Positions 17,301 to 30,275 of a stretch of 64,000 bases of DNA are shown in pieces. Made by a program: the position numbers and the translations under genes. Location of the stretch: assembly GCA_947561715.1 (NCBI GenBank), contig OX387203.1:19344001-19408000 (forward strand), written 5' to 3'. The DNA is from Ascidia mentula (taxonomy: Eukaryota; Chordata; Ascidiacea; Phlebobranchia; Ascidiidae). A model generated the notes under the pieces. That model was not told the origin of the DNA. It did not search any database and saw nothing but the letters and a program-made list of their open reading frames with translations. Positions within the stretch are counted from its first letter, which is position 1. Every line of letters starts with the position of its first letter.

Positions 17301-19434
17301 ATATTTCAGTATTACATATCACAGTATTACATATGACAAATATTTCAGTATTACACATTACAAATTTTTCAGTGTTACATATCACAAATATTTCAGTATT
17401 ACATATCACAGTATTACATATTACCAATATTTCAGTATTACATATCACAGTATTACATATGACAAATATTTCAGTGTTACATATCACAGTATGACATATA
17501 ACAAATATTTCAGTAATACATATCACAGTATGACATATCACAAATATTTCAGTATTACATATCACAGTATTACATATTACAAATATTTCAGTGTTACATA
17601 TCACAGTATTACATATGACAAATATTTCAGTATTACACATTACAAATATTTCAGTGTTACATATCACAGTATGACATATAACAAATATTTCAGTATTACA
17701 TATCACAGTATGACATATCACAAATATTTTAGTATTATATATCACAGTATTACATATGACAAATATTTCAGTATTACATATCACAGTATTACATATGACA
17801 AATATTTCAGTATTACACATTACAAATATTTCAGTGTTACATATCACATAATTACATATGACAAATATTTCAGTATTACATATGACAAATATTTCAGTAT
17901 TACATATCACAGTATTACATATGACAAATATTTCAGTATAACACATTACAAATATTTCAGTGTTACATATCACATAATTACATATGACAAATATTTCAGT
18001 ATTACATATCGCAAATATTTCAATATTACATATCACAGTATTACATATGACAAATATTTCAGTATTACATATCACAAATATTTCAGTATTACATATCGCA
18101 GTATAACATATCACAAATATTTCAGTGTTACATATCACAGTATAACATATCACAAATATTTCAGTATTACATATTACAGTATTACATGTGACAAATATTT
18201 CAGTATTACATATCACAAATATTACGTTTTACAAATATTTCAGTATTACTCATTACAAATATTTCAGTGTTACATATCACAGTATTACATATGGCAAATA
18301 TTTCAGTATTACACATTACAAATGTTTCAGTATTACATATTACAAATATTTCAGTATTACATATGACAAATATTTCAGTATTACATATCACAGTATAACA
18401 TATCACAAATATTTCAGTATTACATATTACAGTATTACATATGGCAAATATTTTACATATCACAGTATTACACATTACAAATATTTCAGTATTACATATC
18501 ACAGTATTACATGTTACAAATATTTCAGTATTACATATCACAGTATTACATATGGCAAATATTTCAGTATTACATATCACAGTATTACATATTACAAATA
18601 TTTCAGTTTTACATAGCACAGTATTACATATGACAAATATTTCAGTATTACATATCACAAATATTTCGGTATTACATATCACAGTATTACATATTACAAA
18701 TATTTCAGTATTACATATCACAGTATTACATATGACAAATATTTCAGTATTATATATCACAAATATTTCAGTATTACATATCACAGTATTACATATTACC
18801 AATATTTCAGTATTACATATCACAGTATTACATATGACAAATATTTCAGTGTTACATATCACAAATATTTCAGTATTACATATCACAGTATTACATATTA
18901 AAAATATTTCAGTTTTACATATCACAGTATTACATATTACAAATATTTCAGTATTACATATCACAAATATTTCAGTGTTACATATCACAGTATTACATAT
19001 GACAAATATTTCAGTATTACATATTACAAGTATTTCAGTATTACATATCACAGTATTACATATTACCAATATTTCAGTATTACATATCACAGTATTACAT
19101 ATGACAAATATTTCATTGTTACATATCACAGTATTACATATTACAAATATTTCAGTATTACATATCACAGTATTACAAATATTTCAGTATTACATATCAC
19201 AGAATTACATATTACAAATATTTCAGTGTTACATATCACAAATATTTCGGTATTACATATCACAGTATTACATATCACAGTATTACATATGACAAATATT
19301 TCATTGTTACATATCACAGTATTACATATTACAAATATTTCAGTTTTACATATCACAGTATTACATATTACAAATATTTCAGTATTACATATCACAAATA
19401 TTTCAGTATTACATATCACATTATTACATATTAT

Positions 19435-19505
19435 GAAATATTGGTAATATGTAATACTGTGATATTTAATACCGAAATATTTGTGATATGTAACACTGAA
19501 ATATT
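19435..19505 (-). repeat. Inverted 71-bp satellite patch (first copy)
   Basis: Here the satellite reads in the opposite orientation: the plus strand shows TGTAATACTGTGATAT and CCGAAATATTTGTGATATG, which are reverse complements of normal units. The patch includes the TTCGGTATT and ATTACCAATATT variants. Normal orientation resumes on both sides. Confidence 0.9.
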
Positions 19506-21159
19506 ACATATAACATATCACAAATATTTCAGTATTACATATCACTGTATAACATATCACAAATATTTCAGTATTACATATTACATTATTACATATGACA
19601 AATATTTCAGTATTACACATTACAAATATTTCAGTATTACATATCACAGTATTACATGTTACAAACCACAGTATTACATTTGACAAATATTTCAGTATTA
19701 CATATCACAAATATTTCAGTATTACATATCACAGTATTACATATTGCAAATATTTCAGTTTTACATACCACAGTATTACATATTACAAATATTTCAGTGT
19801 TACATATCACAAATATTTCGGTATTACATATCACAGTATTACATATTACCAATATTTCAGTGTTACACATTACAAATATTTCAGTATTACATATCACAGT
19901 ATTACATATGACAAATATTTCAGTGTTGCATATCACAGTATTACATATGACAAATATTTCAGTATTACACATTACAAATATTTCAGTGTTACATATCACA
20001 GTATGACATATTACAAATATTTCAGTGTTGCATATCACAGTATTACATATGACAAATATTTCAGTATTACACATTACAAATATTTCAGTGTTACATATCA
20101 CAGTATTACATATTACAAATATTTCAGTATTACATATCACAGTATTACATATGACAAATATTTCAGTATTACACATTACAAATATTTCAGTGTTACATAT
20201 CGCAGTATTACATATGACAAATATTTCAGTATTACATATCACAAATATTTCAGTATTACATATCACAGTATTACATATTACAAATATTTCAGTTTTACAT
20301 AGCACAGTATTACATATGACAAATATTTCAGTATTACATATCACAGTATTACATATTACAAATATTTCAGTTTTACATACCACAGTATTACATATGACAA
20401 ACATTTCAGTGTTACATATCACAAATATTTCGGTATTACATATCACAGTATTACATATTACCAATATTTCAGTATTACATATCACAGTATTACATATGAC
20501 AAATATTTCAGTATTATATATCACAAATATTTCAGTATTACATATCACAGTATTACATATTACCAATATTTCAGTTTTACATATCACAGTATTACATATG
20601 ACAAATATTTCAGTGTTACATATCACAAATATTTCAGTATTACATATCACAGTATTACATATTAAAAATATTTCAGTTTTACATATCACAGTATTACATA
20701 TTACAAATATTTCAGTATTACATATCACAAATATTTCAGTATTACATATTACAAGTATTTCAGTATTACATATCACAGTATTACATATTACCAATATTTC
20801 AGTATTACATATCACAGTATTACATATGACAAATATTTCATTGTTACATATCACAGTATTACATATTACAAATATTTCAGTATTACATATCACAGTATTA
20901 CAAATATTTCAGTATTACATATCACAGAATTACATATTACAAATATTTCAGTGTTACATATCACAAATATTTCGGTATTACATATCACAGTATTACATAT
21001 CACAGAATTACATATGACAAATATTTCATTGTTACATATCACAGTATTACATATTACAAATATTTCAGTTTTACATATCACAGTATTACATATTACAAAT
21101 ATTTCAGTATTACATATCACAAATATTTCAGTATTACATATCACATTATTACATATTAT

Positions 21160-21230
21160 GAAATATTGGTAATATGTAATACTGTGATATTTAATACCGA
21201 AATATTTGTGATATGTAACACTGAAATATT
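21160..21230 (-). repeat. Inverted 71-bp satellite patch (second copy)
   Basis: Same inverted patch as at 19435-19505, 1,725 bp further on and inside a larger duplicated block. The inversion therefore happened once and was then copied with its surroundings. Confidence 0.9.
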
Positions 21231-24200
21231 ACATATAACATATCACAAATATTTCAGTATTACATATCACTGTATAACATATCACAAATATTTCAGTATT
21301 ACATATTACATTATTACATATGGCAAATATTTTACATATCACAGTATTACACATTACAAATATTTCAGTATTACATATCACAGTATTACATGTTACAAAC
21401 CACAGTATTACATATGACAAATATTTCAGAATTACATATCACAAATATTTCAGTATTACATATCACAGTATTACATATTACAAATATTTCAGTTTTACAT
21501 ACCACAGTATTACATATTACAAATATTTCAGTGTTACATATCACAAATATTTCGGTATTACATATCACAGTATTACATATTACCAATATTTCAGTGTTAC
21601 ACATTACAAATATTTCAGTATTACATATCACAGTATTACATATGACAAATATTTCAGTGTTGCATATCACAGTATTACATATGACAAATATTTCAGTATT
21701 ACACATTACAAATATTTCAGTGTTACATATCACAGTATTACATATGACAAATATTTCAGTATTACATATCACAGTATTACATATTACAAATATTTCAGTA
21801 TTACATATCACAGTATTACATATGACAAATATTTCAGTATTACACATTACAAATATTTCAGTGTTGCATATCACAGTATTACATATGACAAATATTTCAG
21901 TATTACATATCACAGTATTACATATTACAAATATTTCAGTATTACATATCACAGTATTACATATGACAAATATTTCAGTATTACACATTACAAATATTTC
22001 AGTATTACATATCACAGTATTACATATGACAAATATTTCAGTGTTGCATATCACAGTATTACATATGACAAATATTTCAGTATTACACATTACAAATATT
22101 TCAGTGTTACATATCACAGTATTACATATGACAAATATTTCAGTATTACATATCACAGTATTACATATTACAAATATTTCAGTATTACATATCACAGTAT
22201 TACATATGACAAATATTTCAGTATTACACATTACAAATATTTCAGTGTTGCATATCACAGTATTACATATGACAAATATTTCAGTATTACATATCACAGT
22301 ATTACATATTACAAATATTTCAGTATTACATATCACAGTATTACATATGACAAATATTTCAGTATTACACATTACAAATATTTCAGTATTACATATCACA
22401 GTATTACATATGACAAATATTTCAGTGTTGCATATCACAGTATTACATATGACAAATATTTCAGTATTACACATTACAAATATTTCAGTGTTACATATCA
22501 CAGTATTACATATTACAAATATTTCAGTATTACATATCACAGTATTACATATGACAAATATTTCAGTATTACACATTACAAATATTTCAGTATTACATAT
22601 CACAGTATTACATATGACAAATATTTCAGTATTACATATCACAAATATTTCAGTATTACATATCACAGTATTACATATTACCAATATTTCAGTATTACAT
22701 ATCACAGTATTACATATGACAAATATTTCAGTATTACATATCGCAGTATTACATATGACAAATATTTCAGTATTACATATCACAAAAATTTCAGTATTAC
22801 ATATCACAGTATTACATATTACCAATATTTCAGTATTACATATCACAGTATTACATATGACAAATATTTCAGTATTACATATCGCAGTATTACATATGAC
22901 AAATATTTCAGTATTACATATCACAAATATTTCAGTATTACATATCACAGTATTACATATGACAAATATTTCAGTATTACACATTACAAATATTTCAGTG
23001 TTACATATCACAGTATTACATATGACAAATATTTCAGTATTACATATCACAAATATTTCAGTATTACATATCACAGTATTACATATTACCAATATTTCAG
23101 TATTACATATCACAGTATTACATATTACAAATATTTCAGTATTACATATCGCAGTATTACATATGACAAATATTTCAGTATTACATATCGCAGTATTACA
23201 TATGACAAATATTTCAGTATTACATATCACAAATATTTCAGTATTACATATCACAGTATTACATATGACAAATATTTCAGTATTACACATTACAAATATT
23301 TCAGTGTTACATATCACAGTATTACATATGACAAATATTTCAGTATTACATATCACAAATATTTCAGTATTACATATCACAGTATTACATATTACCAATA
23401 TTTCAGTATTACATATCACAGTATTACATATTACAAATATTTCAGTATTACATATCGCAGTATTACATATGACAAATATTTCAGTATTACACATTACAAA
23501 TATTTCAGTATTAGCCTACATATCACAGTATTACGTTTTACAAATATTTCAGTATTACTCATTACAAATATTTCAGTGTTACATATCACAGTATTACATA
23601 TGACAAATATTTCAGTATTACATATTACAAGTATTTCAGTATTACATATTACAAATATTTCAGTATTACATATCACATATGACAAACTTTTCAGTATTAC
23701 ATATCACAGTATTAGACATTACAAATATTTCAGTATTACATATCACAGCATTACATTTCACAGCTTTACATATGACAAATATTTCAGTATTACATATTAC
23801 GAATATATCAGTATTACATATTACAAATATTTCAGTATTACATATCACATATGACAAATATTTCAGTATTACATATCACAGTATTAGACATTACAAATAT
23901 TTCAGTATTACATATTACATGTGACAAATATTTCAGTATTACATATGACAAATATCAAATATTTCAGTATTACATATTAGAAATATTTCAGTATTACATA
24001 TCACTGTATTACATATGACAAATATTTCAGTATTACATATCACAGTATTACAAATATTTCAGTATTACATATCACAGTATGACAAATATTTCAGTATTAC
24101 ACATTACAAATATTTCAGTATTACATATCACTGTATTACATATGACAAATATTTCAGTATTACATATCACAGTATTACAAATATTTCAGTATTACATATT

Positions 24201-24530
24201 AGAAATATTTCAGTATTACATATGACAAATATTTCACTATTACATATCACAGTATAATGTATGAAAAATATTCCAGTATTACATATTACATATGACTAAT
24301 ATTTCAGTATTACATATCACAATATTACATATTAAAAATATTTCAGTGTTACATGTCACAGTATCACAAATATTTCAGTATTACATATCACAGTATTACA
24401 TATTAGAAATATTTCAGTATTACATATCACAGTATTACACATTACAAATATTTCAGTATTACATATTACATATGACAAATATTTCACTATTACATATCAC
24501 AGTATTACATATCACAGTTTTACATATCAC

Positions 24531-24775
24531 AAACTTCCAAATGTTTTGCCTCAGTTTTGTCATCAAACCCAGACTTTACTAAGAATCGTTTTATTGCGGA
24601 AATCACTTAATCCCTTGTCATGTGATCTGGAACATCAGTAAGTTTGAAGAGGATTTAGAGAACAATCCTGCTTGGAGGATCTTGATTCACTTTCATCGAC
24701 ATCAGCTGCAAATGAACCCCACTCTGCAGCTCACTTTCGTGGTCGGGTTAAACTCATCCCTGGAAGAAATAAAAT
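24531..24775 (-). repeat. Dispersed repeat, copy 1 (left inverted arm)
   Basis: This segment is the reverse complement of 30035-30275 and also matches 51840-52075. It follows the last satellite units without spacer. In the plus orientation it has a short open stretch (24622-24822, beginning MIWNISKFEEDLENNP). In the 30-kb copy the same stretch is interrupted, so it is unlikely to be a live gene. It may be the end of a mobile element or a captured exon; I do not recognise the family. Confidence 0.75.
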
Positions 24776-27560
24776 GTCAGTTTTATAAAAAGCTGGAATT
24801 GCAATGGAATCATCTCATGTAGATTAAAGGCTGTGTTCATTTGTGAGTTTTTGCAAACTGCCAGCATAGAGTACTAAAACATGGAATGGAAACTCTTTTC
24901 GTCACGCATGAGTAACACTTTAGGCAAAATGAAAAATACATTGGGGTAAATGCGATTTTGGCGTTTTTCGGCGGGGAGAAACTCTAAGTTAATATAACCA
25001 CATGAATTGGTTCAAATGAAATTCAAGTAGTTTGATCCTTAATCTTTTAAAATATGTGGATGGTTTTAATTATGACGAGGTTTAATATGCTTTTTATTCG
25101 TGTGTTACAAGCCACCTTACTTGGTGAAAAATTGTTAATACGTCATCGAGTCAACAGCAAACATGACGTAAGGCATGTGAGAATACGTCATTCAAGTGAT
25201 GAGCCGGAAGACAAGGAATAGACCCCACATTTTATGTACATCGGGCATGGAAAATTAATTATTTTCATCACTAGGTGGCGATGGATGAATGGAGTAGGAT
25301 TGAAACTAGTGATGTCTTGCGCCGGATCCGGGTACCCGGACCCTGCGGGATATTGACCAATTTTCAAAACCCGGACCCGGCCGAATAATACACTTAATTT
25401 TACCGGATAGTTGAGAAAGCATTTTTGTCCAAAAAACGGACAAACATTTCACAAATTACTCGTTTTTGGGACCCAGTCTGTTACACTCGCCGAAGTAAGA
25501 TTTTTCTGTTATTTGTTATTAAGGTTTTTCGTGACGTGTTGTACCATATTAATAAATGCCCACGCTAATTTGTTCCACTCATGATAAGCTAACCTTAACA
25601 TAGCATTCTGTTTGGCAATCAAACATTTTTGCCATACTGATAAAATACACGAATCGGTATTAACAAACTGCCGGATCCAAATTATTCGGCTTTGATTTGA
25701 TTGATAACTATTCGGGTCCAGCCAGGCCGGATAATTTGGAACTATTTAAAACCCTCCTATGATGTTAAGATCCCAGAGTTATGCATGTTTTACCAACACC
25801 ACCTAAACAAGAGAAAATTGCCATATCAGCAGGGCTACAAGAAGTACAGCTAATAGGCAGAAAATGATGCCACCAACCTCAAGCGGTTCACATAAATTAC
25901 ACCGAAACATCATGTAGGCTACCAGTCATGGCAACACCCATTTGTATGCACACATGCTCAATGACACAACAAAAGTTTAAATTAATTAATAATCAAAGCT
26001 AATTAGTCACATGCATAATGGTAAGAATCATGGCTATCTCCTAAGCATGAAAATGATATGAGAAAAGTGCTGTTAAGTGGCCCACAAGACCTTGCAAAGT
26101 GTTTTCTATTGGAATTTAAAGGCCAAACACAATTAGGAACTACTGCACTGGTAAACATAGGCAGTACATACAGGAAATATATTGTGGGTTGGAGGAGTTT
26201 CAAATGGCATAGACTCAAAATGTGTTGCATATGAATAATGAAAGAGGTACATGAAACATAGTAATGTGAGACATGTACTCTAGATTGAAAAGATTCAAAC
26301 CTGTACGTTAATGAACATTCACACAAGATGGTTTTGAATTAAACTGATAGGACATAATACTTAATTGGTTAGTATTGAGCTGCAAGTAAATATTTGTGTG
26401 AAACAGAGTAATGTGAGACATGTACTTACTTGTTACCAACATATTTACTTGGGATTTTTTCTTGGCCGTTTAGATTTTGTTGATGTTTCTCTTTCGGGTC
26501 TGTTGTACTTCACACCTAATTTTTCAGCTCTCCCTAGTACTACAAACCTGAAACTTCACACGAAAATTCAATGACACCTTACGAGTTACCATGCCAAAAA
26601 TGACGTCATCACCTATAACATAACGAAATTTACAAGACTTCGAAAGTCTCACAAGTAACCTGCATTGCGTCGTGTGACTATAACTGATTTGTTAAATGCC
26701 TTCCTAAGCAAACACGCCCTACTAGACCGTAGTTATTACGAAAAAAATAATAAACAACATGTACTCTTTTTACCACGACAAATTGTCAGGATCATATAGA
26801 AAAAACCACTGGTCCAATAGAGTCCATTGTGGCATCATCAGAAAGGTCTAACCCTCTACTTTACACCAAAGTTACATTTCAAGATATATTTCGATTGTGC
26901 GACACCTAGTGGCGTTTAGAACAAGGACAATTTACGTAACATTGTGACGTCACAAGCAAACTACCAATCGAATCGAAACTTGCATCGATCGAAAGACATG
27001 TCCTTTGTGACAAAGCATATCAAATTTCAGCTTGCAGCAACCTTTACTTTTGAGTTGGGACCCCATCAAAGACCCCACCTAATTCGCTCGTATACACGCT
27101 AAAAGGCCGAAACCGAACATGGTACTTTTAGCATCAAGTATTTGATGGGTCGTAGCGTCAAAAGTAGGGACCCCATAGAGTCGGTTGATGCATCGTGTGG
27201 AAGGTCTATCCTTTTACTTTACCAACCACCAATTTAAGTACCTACTGTGTTTGTGCGACACTTAGTGTCGTTTAGAACAAGGACGATTTACGAAACATTC
27301 ACCCAGCTCCACAAAGTTATCTGTTCTGTTTAATTGCGAGCTTAAAGTTTATGGACTGTATTAAGGACTTGATGAGGTGTTGGGGGAATGTTGTTCATAA
27401 GGAATGTTATGGGACAGAGATGTATTTAGATGTTTTGGTTTGCAGTGGTTTCAAAATAGGTGGTGGGCGTGTTAAGAAGTGGGTTGATGGTGTTTTTAGC
27501 CAAGGCAGTCGAAAAATAGGCCTGTAAATATTCCAAAAGGGTTATGTGCAAAAGTGACCG
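24776..27560. other. Non-coding stretch, no gene seen
   Basis: No frame here has a recognisable domain or a convincing exon. Short features seen: GC-richer CCGGATCC / ACCCGGACCC / GGCCGGATAA motifs at about 25310-25740, possibly a decayed DNA transposon; a repeated GTAATGTGAGACATGTACT at about 26261 and 26409; and a diverged direct repeat described separately. The longest minus-strand frame (26003-26326) has no family resemblance. Confidence 0.5.
26810..27302 (+). repeat. Diverged direct repeat, about 130 bp twice
   Basis: The stretch ending GTGCGACACCTAGTGGCG near 26895 is repeated near 27252 as GTGCGACACTTAGTGTCG. Both copies are followed by TTTAGAACAAGGAC and preceded by similar AGAGT...GGAAGGTCTA blocks. 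The spacing is about 357 bp. This looks like an old tandem duplication or two copies of a short element. Confidence 0.6.
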
Positions 27561-27570
27561 TGAGTCATTG

Positions 27571-29950
27571 TTTCAAGAAACGAAAGTTTCCTTTCTTGAA
27601 AGAGTTTTCGAAGAAACAAATACGTTTCATGAAACAGATTTCGGAACAATTTCGTTTCTTGAAACAGTTTTCGAAATAAATTTGTTTCTTGAAACAGTTT
27701 TGGAAACAAATTCGTTTCTTGAAACAGTTTTCGAAATAAATTTGTTTCTTGAAACAGTTTTCGGAACAAATTCGTTTCTTGAAACAGTTTTGGGAAGAAA
27801 TTCGTTTCTTGAAACAGATTTCGGAACAATTTCGTTTCTTGAAACAGTTTTCGAAATAAATTTGTTTCTTGAAACAGTTTTCGAAACAAATTCGTTTCTT
27901 GAAACAGTTTCTGGAACAAATTCGTTTCTTGAAACAGTTTTCGAAGTTAATTAAACAGATTTTGACAAACATGGAATTTGTTCTGCAAAATATATGTTCG
28001 ATGCAAAATTATTACTTTAAACACGCTGTTTACTGTTTGTTTAAACAATAGATATTGGCTGTCTTGATCATGAATATTGCTTCAATTCCTGTAAAAACTC
28101 TTCAAACCAGTCAATTTCGTTTCTTGAAACAGTTTTCGAAGAAACAAATTCGTTTCATGAAACAGTTTTTGGAACAAATTCGTTTCATGAACGGTTTTCG
28201 GAACAAATTCGTTTCTTGAAACAAATTTCGAAACAAATTCGTTTCTTGAAACAGTTTTCGGATTAAAATCGCTTCTTGAAACAGTTTTTGAAACTAATTC
28301 GTTGCTTGAAACAATTTTCGGAAAAAATTTGTTTCTTAAAACAATTTTCGAAACAAATTCGTTTCTTGAAACCGTTTTCGGAATAAATTCGTTTCTTGAA
28401 ACAGTTTTTGAAAAAAATTCGTTTCTTGAAACATTTGTTTTTCTTGAAACAAATATCGAAACAAATTCGTTTCTTGAAACAGTTTTGGAAATAAATTTGT
28501 TTCTTGATACAGTTTTCGAAGTGAATTTATTTCTTGAAACAGTTTTCGAAGGAAATTCGTTTCATGAAACAGTTTTTGAAACAAATTCGTTTCTTGAAAC
28601 AGTTTTCGGAAGAAATTCGTTTCTTGAAACAGTTTTCGGAACAATTTCGCTTCTTGAAACAAATATCGAAACAAATTCGTTTCTTGAAACAGTTTTGGAA
28701 ATAAATTTGTTTCTTGAAACAGTTTTGGAATTAAATTTGTTTCTTGAAACAGTTTTCCAAGTAAATTCGTTTCTTGAAACAGTTTTTGAAACAAATTCGT
28801 TTCTTGAAACAGTTTTCGGAAGAAATACGTTTCTTGAAACAGTTTTCGGAACAAAATCGTTTCTTAAAACCGCTCTCAATAAATATTTGTTCCCCAAAAT
28901 ATTTGTCCCATGCAAAATTATTATTTGAAGCCTTCTGTTTACTCTTTGTTTAAACAATTGATATTTCAAGACTTATCATGAAAACTGCTTATGTTTTTTT
29001 GAAAATTTCTTTAAACAAATCAATTTCGTTTCTTGAAACAATTTTTGAAACAATTTTGTTTCTTGAAACTGTTTTCGAAACAAATTTAATTAGTTCCTCA
29101 AAAGATGTGTTCGATGCAAAATTAATGCTTCAAACACTTTGTTTAATGTTTGTGAAAACAATTGACATTGGCCCACTTTATCATGAAAATTGCTCATGTC
29201 CTTTTGATAATCTCTTTGAACAAATCCATTTTGTTTCTTGACACAGTTCGGAAGTAATTTCGTTTCTTGAAACAATTTTTATGTTTTTTAAAACAGATTT
29301 CGAAACAAAATTTGTTTCTTGAAAATATCTCTGACGAACAATAAATTCTTGTTTCGAAATTATTTTCGATCAAAAATCATTTATTGAAACAGCAAAAAAC
29401 ATTTGTAAACACACAAATTTTCTTTGCAATATTTTATTACTTGTTTGATTCATTTTTCTAAGTATTTTTGTTTGTTAGAAAATATTTCGGAATGAATTCG
29501 CCAGTTAATACAGTTTCAAGACGTAACTATTATATGTTTTGAAACATAGTTCCTTCTTGACAAACATTTTCATAAAATTTGATTTCCTTGTCGAAACAAA
29601 ATGCTAGTTAAAAACATTTACACAAAATTCGTTCGTTGAAACACTTTTTCATAGTAACAAATTGGAATTAATTTTGACTCATTGGAGCATTGGCTAAACC
29701 AATCCCTATTGTTGGATCAGCTTTAAAAAAAGACACATCAATTATAAAGAGCATAGCAATTTTGAAAAAAACTTCTCTTTGTCACCATCTAGTGTTCAGA
29801 AAATCGTTACGAATATTCGGTAACAAATTTGTTACAAAAATTGTTAAGGGAAAAAAAATAAAAAATTACTCGGAAACAATTTTGTACTTTTGAAACAAAA
29901 TTTTTTTCTCCGAAACAAAATTCGTTTCGGCGAAACGGTTTTGGAAACGA
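27571..29950. repeat. 30-bp palindrome-rich minisatellite
   Basis: Two compact runs (27571-27950 and 28106-28880) repeat a 30-bp unit whose core is CGTTTCTTGAAACAG followed by TTTTCGAAACAAATT; each 60 bases hold exactly two units. A decayed tail continues to about 29950. The unit contains small palindromes (TTTCTTGAAA, TTTTCGAAA). Since 30 is divisible by three, frames stay open on both strands and give peptides such as ETVFEINLFL; these are not called as genes. A GTTTAAACAAT sequence with flanking text appears after each run (near 28037 and 28945), suggesting that runs and flanks were duplicated together. Confidence 0.93.
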
Positions 29951-30034
29951 TTTTTTCAATCACAGCCGTTTTTACTATGTCTGCCGTACCCTTGTAGTTG
30001 ATCATACGTAATTTCAAGCTTATTCATTTTTTCC

Positions 30035-30275
30035 AGGGATGAGTTTTGAATCCACCCGACCACGAAAGTGAGCTGCAGAGTGGGGTTCATTATAGCTGAC
30101 GTCGATGAAAGTGAATCAAGATCCTCCAAGCAGGATTGTTCTCTAAATCCTCTTCAAACTTACTGATGTTCCAGATCACATGACAAGGGAATAAGTGATT
30201 TCCGCAATAAAACGATTATTTCTAAAGTTTGGGTTTCATGATATAACTGACGCAAAACATTTGGAAGTTCATAAA
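30035..30275 (+). repeat. Dispersed repeat, copy 2 (right inverted arm)
   Basis: Reverse complement of 24531-24775 with a few differences. Together the two arms bracket a 5.7-kb block holding the 30-bp minisatellite. It also lies at the left end of segmental copy A, and copy B starts with the equivalent sequence at 51840-52075. Confidence 0.8.

Larger units (their letters stand above)
1..24533. repeat. 24.5-kb AT-rich satellite of 15-bp and 24-bp units
   Basis: The whole stretch is variations of two units. The short one is CACAGTATTACATAT (15 bp). The long one is the same core with nine extra bases (AAATATTTC region), making 24 bp. They often alternate as a 39-bp dimer. Single-base variants (CATATTACA, CATATGACA, TGTTACA, CATAGCACA, ATTACCAAT, TTTCGGTAT) mark subfamilies. 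Because 15 and 24 are multiples of three and the units contain few stops, long open frames run on both strands, for example about 1,000 codons around 3.8-6.9 kb (+) and 7.4-11.3 kb (-). Their products are monotonous (FSITYH, NISVLHIT, ICNTEIFV types), with no start context or domain, so I do not call genes. Order decays towards the right edge (23.5-24.5 kb). The left edge lies outside the window. Confidence 0.97.

Noticed and set aside
1-24533. CRISPR-like array
   Set aside because: No unique spacers, units are contiguous and variable, and the locus is eukaryotic.
26003-26326. 107-codon minus-strand frame
   Set aside because: No motif and inside a repeat-rich non-coding stretch.
27542-27972. 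Overlapping open frames on both strands in the 30-bp repeat
   Set aside because: Unit length divisible by three explains them; the peptides are simple repeats.
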